Source: Spirometra erinaceieuropaei (lineage: Eukaryota > Platyhelminthes > Cestoda > Diphyllobothriidea > Diphyllobothriidae). Taken from it: a stretch of 64,000 bases of DNA. Location of the stretch: positions 2,091,393 through 2,155,392 of the forward strand of contig CACRXP010000015.1 in the NCBI GenBank assembly GCA_902702965.1. Direction: 5' to 3'. How positions within the stretch are numbered: position 1 is the first letter of the stretch; each line of letters starts with the position of its first letter. This document shows positions 57,490 to 64,000 of the stretch, piece after piece. The position numbers and the translations under genes are program-made. The notes under the pieces are model-generated. The model did not search any database and was not told where the DNA came from. It saw only the letters and a list, made by a program, of their open reading frames with translations.

Positions 57490-60400
57490 AGCTACCTCAT
57501 TTGCAATCAGTCGGTGCTACCAACTTACATATTTTAGAGAGCCAGCAGCGAGAGTGCAGACGCTAAGTGGTCGCTATCTGATATCCAACAGACATTTAAC
57601 TTTTCTTTTACATGATTCGTAATGTCCAATTCAGTAATGCTTGTAAGATACCTTAACTATGCTATGCAATATGGCGCAGATTCTGTGACTTGCCAATGTC
57701 TGCACTGCAATATTTGTGCGGACATAGTGACATACTTTTAGCTATTATCTGAAGTTCCTCTTAATATTACAGTTCTTACGATATGTTGTGGGTGCTACCA
57801 GGCGTAAACTGCTAATGCAGCTTTTAATCTCTTCAGAATTTAATCCCTAACTCGCTTCATCTCGGGCGGTGGACCTTCAATCATGAAAATTTAAAGACAA
57901 ACTAAGGGCTCTTGTCCGTGATCTTGATGTGACATTTATTTTTTAACGGTAAACTGTTAATTGAAGGAATTCTGAAATTTTAAAATCCAATTTTTTGTAT
58001 AATTAATTGTCCTCTTTTACGATCCATGTGCAATCGCACTTGTAGGTGGTCCGACTTTGTTTTTTTGTTTTAATCGCATGTCGATTAGAGCGTCTCCTTT
58101 TTAACTTTCACCTCCAAGGGATATTGCTGGCGAATGAGATGCACAATCGCAAAGACAGCTGTTTGGAAGACCCTAACACATGTTGTTGAATTTAATCTGC
58201 CCTGTTCAGTAGCACAACAGCGACTGTTATGCAGTTAAGCTTAAATTGCGTTAGCAGTAGCTGCTTTCTGACGTATGTATCCTACTTTCCTTCGCGGTGG
58301 TGCTAACTTTAAACTCCTATCCAAAAATATGTCGGCAATATATTGCGGTTGGAAATTTTTTTCAGATTAGCTATGTAATTGTTTACCTTTTTACAAAACA
58401 CTTTATTAGTAACTGAGTCACTTAACCCAATCATAAGATCTGACAAAAGGTGACTAACGAGACAAAAATCACACAGCGGTATGCAAGCACCCTAAGCTAC
58501 TGTTTGAACGCCATTTAAATTAGGGTTTTTAGTTCTCATTATCTAAGTGCAAAGTTTCTTTGTTCTCCGTTCCGCTACCTAGTTGACGCAGAAGCTGCTA
58601 CTAAAGAACAAGGTTAAGTGTTCATTCTACTATGACAAATGTCTGCTAGAGAATTAGCAGCTATATCCGGCATTTATTTCTTAATGTCTGAGACCCTTTG
58701 ACTACAAAGATGTTTCTGTTCGAATTTGCACGGCAGTTTTATTCACATGAACAATATTAAACCAAGATTGATCAAACGATACCTCCGTCGCAATGCAAAT
58801 TCATGTCTGACTGTTCAGTACGACAACGACATAGTGCATTGGCCGCCTGTAAAATTTGCATTTTCCATAAAAAGGAATGAAGACTTATCGTGGCATGCAA
58901 TTTGGCAAAGCAGACGTCTAGTGGCGCCATCATTCTGCCTTCAAACGTAGGGATAAGGCACTATAGGTAATATGCACGCCTGTTAGGCGTGTCTACCACT
59001 GTTTATTACGCAGTAAATCCGGAGGGGATTCCGAAGGTCACTCAAAAAATCTAGTTGGTTAAATATCGTTTCCGGTTATGCTTTTAATTATTAAATTTAT
59101 TAATACCCTATTTTCTGCTTGAATTATGACCGTGAACTGGTTTTTAAGCAGGCGTTCTAATCAATACTGTGTGCGTCTTTTGAGAACCAAACACACGATT
59201 TGCATTTATTGATGTTTGCATACGAGAGTTGAGGCTTTTCTGTCCAACATTTAAGAAAGACAACGCGGTATTCCGGAATAAACCATAGAAGCTAACTTCG
59301 AAGCATTTCATATGGTTTGTTGGTGCTCTACAATTAATACTGTTTGTTAGGTTTTTACATTTAAGCAAGTCCCTTTGAGAATAGACGACACCTTTGAACT
59401 TCGGTCCTCAAATCCTCCAGGAACTTTTACCTTAAAAATTAAATCATGATGTTTAAATCCAGCAAGCTCAAATGATATGCATGGCTAGTGGCCAATTTAC
59501 AATAAAAAGTAGTTTTTCCTTAGTGTAATTTTGATTATCGCCAAGTACCTCTTTGTTTAATGTGTAACCTGTGTGCCATTTTTACTTAAAACGGTTATTG
59601 GCAAGATTCAACGTCATTTATGGAGAAGATTTTTATTCAGTCGTCGAGATATAAGTTAGCGCAAAGAGGGAAATTCAACAGCTTAAGGGTTGATAGACGT
59701 AATTTATTTAAAGAACAATCATTATGGCTTTTTAGGGCTTACTAATTAAATCGAAATTTTGCCAGACGGAAGCCATATGCCGGATTAGAGTTTGGGGCCT
59801 GCAACATTTTTATGCAAGCAAGATTATGCATTTCTTGTACTTCATACACACTTTGGACGATGATGTAGGTGCTAGACCTTCTGAAAAACAAATTATGTAT
59901 GAATTCTTTGTGAAGATCCACAGGTGTCAGTAAAAACGTCACGCTTTTTCAAAACATTGTGAAAGTTTTCACATGGCAATTCGTGTTTTTTGCCTTCTAA
60001 AATTGCACGTATATAAGGGGCTCTGATGATGTTAATAAGGCCATTAAGTTTCCTCAGACACTTAGAGGAGGCCAACTTCATAAACATAGGACGCTTCGAT
60101 ATCTTATTAATATAATATCCCATGTAAACACATCATAGTTGCGTCCGAAAGTATTGTTTGGTTCGTTGTGGGATCAATAAATTACGTTTTAATAGAAATG
60201 CATTGCTCATTTTCTTTCATTTTAATTGGGTTAACAGACACATAAGATATCCTATAAGCAACTCCCTTGTATTCGACACTAAATGAAAGTTAACTGACAT
60301 TATACTTTTGAAGTTTTTGCAAGACCAGATGTTTTGTTTACAACAGTCATGTCGTTTCAAATGCATTTTTTTTAATAGACACTAAAATAATGTATGTTCT

Positions 60401-61649
60401 AACGATTGGATTTTGCTTGACTATCCTACATTAGAAGCAGTTCAATTGACATATATCTTCAGGCGTTTGGTAATCAAACATAAGGGCATGCTCCTTATTG
60501 AACGTTTGTCAACGAATTCGAAGTGCGTTTGTTTGTTTTGTCTGAGACTCCTACATGATATTTTGCCATCTGCTTAAACATAAGTATCATTTTATTATCA
60601 CAATATAAAACTAGTACTTTTCGAGTGTGTGGTAGAGTTTACTATGTAAGTGTGTTGGTTATGGTATCGCCACTGGTTTCAAGAGCGTTGCTCCAAGAGT
60701 TTTGCGAAGCATGCCTCAATTTCTTTATCTATTGGTATTTTTGAAACAAATTATATAATTTGTGAAAAATGCGCAATGCCCATTTCCGCTTAACAGTTGT
60801 TGACGCAGGCTAAAGCAAACCATTGTCTTCGTTGATCTGTCCGCAGAGAAATAAAGTGTTTTATTTCGCTATTGGGCATTCAGATAACTTATCGCTAAAC
60901 TAAAATACATATGGCCTGTCAAACCCAGACTCTTTTGATAAGTTAGAAAGCAATCTGATTGTATCTTAGTGTGAGTCGGCCCTTAGTCCCAGATATAAAC
61001 CACTCAACACAGTTAATGTTTATTTTATTGAGCAAGTACAAACTCAGAATTGTGTGTGTCTTTGATTCATTGCTTTGGTTTGCAGCATTTATTGGCAGTT
61101 TGACATGAAAGGTTTTCGCAATTAGAATTCTGACTTTAGCCATTCAATTTTTGTTAGCGTCTACACAGAGTTAATCGGCAAGTAACTATACTTAACAGAT
61201 ATTTTTTAAAGTAAGACTGTTCCGAACTCAAAGTTCACCTTGATGTTTGATTAAATAAGACCTGTCAGTTTATAATCATCTTAAGCGAGATATAACGTAC
61301 ATTTGCTGTGCGTGCAAAAAAATGAATCCAAGACGGTTAAGCGGTGCGATTTTGACATAATAAAAGATGGCAGCTTTCTTTTTTACTGGTTTGATCGATC
61401 TACAATTAGGTTTTCAGAAATACGCGCACACATCATGAATAATGAAGGTGCTCGACATGGTCCTCTCTGGCCAATTGAGCTATGTAAGTTAAACGGTGCC
61501 TCTGGGAGGTAGAATTATGTCCAAGACGCATTGGGAACGATGTAACTAAAGCAGGAGTCTGACTAAAGGATCCATCTGACCGATAGACGAATGGAAGCTT
61601 GGATACGAGTCTCAGGAAGCAGTTGTGAAGCAAGAGGCACGATCGCTGA
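57490..61649. other. No gene recognised
   Basis: AT-rich, low-complexity sequence with chance-length open frames only. I saw no transposon ends, tRNA-like folds or exons. Confidence 0.45.
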
Positions 61650-61794
61650 GACAAAAATTTTTTCGCATGACGTTTCGGATTCCTGCTCTAACCCATCATC
61701 AGAGACGAAATCAGATACGAATGATTCGTGCACAAACGGCTGCAGCATTTATGGGATGCAGTTGCCATGCTACCGCATACCTATGAAAATTCAC
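61650..61794 (-). repeat. Inverted end of the PLE remnant (left)
   Basis: About 145 bp, reverse complement of 61988-62133 with few differences across GTGAATTTTCATAG, TAGCATGGCAACTGCATCCC and CGTTTGTGCACGAATC. Beyond the ribozyme the two arms diverge. Confidence 0.8.
61662..61709 (-). ncRNA. Hammerhead ribozyme motif, left end of PLE remnant
   Basis: Minus strand: TTCGTCT, CTGATGA (61702-61696), extra T, stem II GGGTT/AATCC with an 8-base loop, GAAAC, GTC, then ATGCGAA. Identical core to the right-hand copy; stem I has one more mismatch. Confidence 0.6.
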
Positions 61795-61987
61795 CAGTCC
61801 CTCTCTCATCAGGGATCGCTGCGCGGATGAACAGTGTTCTCAACGGCAAGGTAGGTGGGCCAGATGGTCGCGCAATCATCACATCAACATTCAACAGACG
61901 TGATGACATTGCAGCAATTAACAACTCGAATGTCGATCATCAAAGATCATCTCATCAAGTGCAACAATCCTGGATATGGAGCGAACC

Positions 61988-62133
61988 GTGAATTTTCATA
62001 GATATGTGGTAGCATGGCAACTGCATCCCATAAATGCTGCAGCCGTTTGTGCACGAATCATTCGTATCTGATTTCGTCTCTGATGATGGGTTAGAGCAGG
62101 AATCCGAAACGTCAGGCGAATAAAGCTCTTGTC
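61988..62133 (+). repeat. Forward end of the PLE remnant (right)
   Basis: Mirror partner of 61650-61794, ending just after the ribozyme motif with TAAAGCTCTTGTC. Confidence 0.8.
62073..62120 (+). ncRNA. Hammerhead ribozyme motif, right end of PLE remnant
   Basis: Stem I TTCGTCT (62073-62079) pairs over all 7 positions with AGGCGAA (62114-62120), one pair being G-U. The core CTGATGA is at 62080-62086, followed by one extra T (62087). Stem II is GGGTT/AATCC (one G-U) with loop AGAGCAGG. GAAAC (62106-62110) directly abuts GTC (62111-62113), leaving no loop for stem III. Small PLE-associated hammerheads that lack a usable stem III and act as dimers are known; this fits that class. Confidence 0.65.
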
Positions 62134-63290
62134 CCGGAGAGAGTGTCTTTCTCCTCACAATAGGAGAATGTTTGGCGCTCGCCAAACAACCAAAACCATC
62201 AAAGCGCCGGTGTTGATGTAACGTCCGCTGCACTACCTACCCAGGATTATTAGTGTTTGGGGGTTACATAGTCTGACCGCTTAAATTTGCCCAGTTTATG
62301 TGGTAAACTGGTCGTTGTTTTGCGATTTACTCGAGCCAGCAAAAATACCTGACTTATTTGCCGATCAGACATCATTAGGGTGCAATAAAAACAACAATTC
62401 TACCCCCAAAAAAATCTAAGGCCTGTGGTATTTTGCCTACTCTCAGAAACTGCCAATTTTGGAGCGAGTAGGTGTTGGAATCTCCCTCCGAAAAGAATCT
62501 AAGCACCTAAAAACAACCTGAAGTGACTGACTTTTCCGAAAAACCCTCGAACTGTTTGCTTGCCCTCCCTGATTGCGTGTAAGACGAGGTGTGCTTACGT
62601 AAAGAGCACGAACCATTTTGGCCACAGACATGCCGTTTTCATGTCGATTATGAAAAATGAGGGCGAATACTTTAAGGCGTTTCCGTCGGCGTTCGGACCC
62701 CTGTCCTTTCAAAGCGACTAATGGACAAGTAGCAGGTATTTCGACCTTTATTGGAAGAAGGACATTCCTATTATCAGTCTCCTCTTTGCAGAATCCATGC
62801 TTGAAGCCTCTGCTAACTACGATCTCCTGTCGAATGTTTTATGAATTCAAGTGCTGCATTTTAATCTTTCTTTTACTGCTGCTTGTTTTCCTCTCTCATC
62901 CAAGGCATCGCACTCGATTTGAACCCAGTGTTTTCAAACAGAAAGTAATTTACACATGGGCAACTAATTTCCCAGCCTTTCAGACTGCATCATAATTGTT
63001 ATTATAGCATAGTATGCGGCTTATTTTGCTAGTGACCAACTGCCCTTTACTTTCAGCAATATTGCAATGAGTTCGATCCCCTGAGAGTTCACAATAATTG
63101 CGCCCTACGCTTGGCAGGTTGCAGCCCATAATTAGCAGCAAACTAAACATAACCATTCCCATCTGGGTAGTAATTTTGCTACGACAGTTCGGCCGTCAAT
63201 GTTGATGATGTCCACCTTCTGCTCCTCATCAGATTGAAAACAGGGAGGGTGACGAGCGCATTAGTTTGTTTAAAGTGATAATATATTTGC
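62134..63290. other. No gene recognised
   Basis: The segment at about 63035-63080 contains TTGCTAGTGACC and GAGTTCGATCCCC at tRNA-like spacing, a weak hint of a pol III-derived repeat. No coding family recognised. Confidence 0.35.
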
Positions 63291-63690
63291 ATTTCATCTA
63301 CCGCACTCCCCCCAACTGGACCCCGTGTCAAGGCAGGATCGAGAGGACCGGATGCTAGAGAGGGCGCAGATGAGTGACACGGTCGAACCCGTACCTTGGC
63401 GATCAACTTCACACCCCCTGGTCCACACAGCAAAGGACCAGAATTTTAACCAACAACAGAGAGTGGAGACTGACACGACCGGAGAAGCCGCATCTAGGCG
63501 TGCCGTCACACCTGGCACGGATCTCACGGAGTGGGAGTGCCATAAGGTCGCATTAAGAAGGAGCCATTGCAGCCTGACACTTAGACTACCAGTCGGCTTT
63601 GACTCACACAATACTACGCTGAGTCTGGCAGACCTGTTGTCGCGCAAAACAAGCAGTAAGTTGAGAGGGAGGGAGAGGCAATGTCGTTTA
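63291..63690. other. GC-rich island with open frames on both strands
   Basis: Clearly more GC-rich than its surroundings. A plus frame (63325-63714, 129 codons, hydrophilic, begins MSRQDREDRMLERAQ) and a minus frame (63785-63294, 163 codons) overlap. Neither has a motif I recognise. The plus strand has a GTAAGT donor-like site after LLSRKTS near 63654. It could be an exon, or a GC-rich repeat like the 508-bp insertion at 40.9 kb. Confidence 0.35.
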
Positions 63691-64000
63691 GGCGTACTGT
63701 TATGCAAGTCATGAAATGGCAAAAATCGAAGGAGAAAATTATGTCCGAAGTCGGGGGAGGTCAAAATAAAGCAAATATTTCCCATCCGACGGCTGGCAGT
63801 TATTGCAGGAGGTCATCAGCCAGGAAGTAAACGCAAAGTGACCAGACACTGGCTACGGGTGAAGGACTGGAGTTGTTTTCATGCGCGATCTGCCCAAATG
63901 CACAGTTCGACCGTCGATTCCGACGATGCCTACCGTGTGCTACACAACAAGATGAGGAGGGACGGTGAATTGCTCGTGATTTAGTTTATAGTGATGGTAG
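63691..64000. other. No gene recognised
   Basis: Edge of the window; no feature recognised. Confidence 0.35.

Larger units (their letters stand above)
61650..62133 (+). mobile_element. Penelope-like element remnant with inverted ends
   Basis: A minus-oriented 3' terminal piece (61650-61794) is followed by a plus-oriented segment. In the latter, DGRAIITSTFNRRDDIAAINNSNVD resembles the extreme C-terminus of the PLE at 31.2 kb (a TIVIP..DGEIMAINDSDSD stretch). An untranslated tail follows and its end (61988-62133) is the mirror of the first piece. Both ends carry hammerhead motifs. RT and nuclease are absent, so this is either a heavily deleted PLE or a short non-autonomous derivative. No target duplication was found. 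Confidence 0.65.

Overview
This is a window of a repeat-rich, AT-leaning animal genome. No bacterial-style operons are present, open frames are short and scattered, and the one convincing host gene is an intron-split G-protein-coupled receptor. The mobile elements point to a flatworm, probably a parasitic trematode or cestode: a CsRn1-type Gypsy element with a CHCC Gag finger and a tRNA-Trp-like primer site, several Penelope-like elements (PLEs) with hammerhead ribozymes, and large palindromic non-autonomous DNA transposons. The flatworm assignment is inference; no species marker was seen.

Layout. 0-20 kb is mostly unassigned AT-rich DNA with four copies of a palindromic DNA-transposon family (4.6, 7.5-8.4, 13.3-14.2 and 17.8-18.8 kb), two eroded PLE relics on the minus strand (5.8-7.2 kb) and a diverged SINE-like piece near 12.5 kb. 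At 20.2-21.0 kb, minus strand, lies the first coding exon of a rhodopsin-family receptor (TM1-TM5), ending in a consensus splice donor; TM6-TM7 were not found. 22.3-27.1 kb is a full-length Gypsy element with 247-bp LTRs, a 4-bp target duplication, primer site, polypurine tract, gag and pol, broken by stops and frameshifts. 29.3-34.7 kb is a graveyard of PLE fragments in both orientations mixed with tRNA-like SINE heads. 34.7-53.4 kb is mostly unassigned, with three more palindromic copies; one (40.16-41.59 kb) carries a nested 508-bp insertion with a hammerhead-like motif. 53.4-57.5 kb is a palindromic element split by a nearly intact 3.08-kb PLE with a 12-bp target duplication and a ~773-bp inverted terminal arm. 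61.65-62.13 kb is another PLE end pair with well-formed hammerhead motifs. 63.3-63.7 kb is a GC-rich unassigned island.

How it fits together. Almost all recognisable coding capacity is retroelement protein: Gag, aspartic protease, RT, RNase H and integrase for Gypsy; RT plus GIY-YIG endonuclease for the PLEs. Most copies are dead, and most disabling stops I could interpret look like C-to-T changes at Arg or Gln codons. Two signals stand out. First, PLE ends repeatedly pair an inverted partial 3' copy with a forward body, with hammerhead cores at the ends. Second, the palindromic family has arms of about 385 bp, CAGT-like termini and flanking TA, and serves as landing site for two HHR-bearing retroelements.
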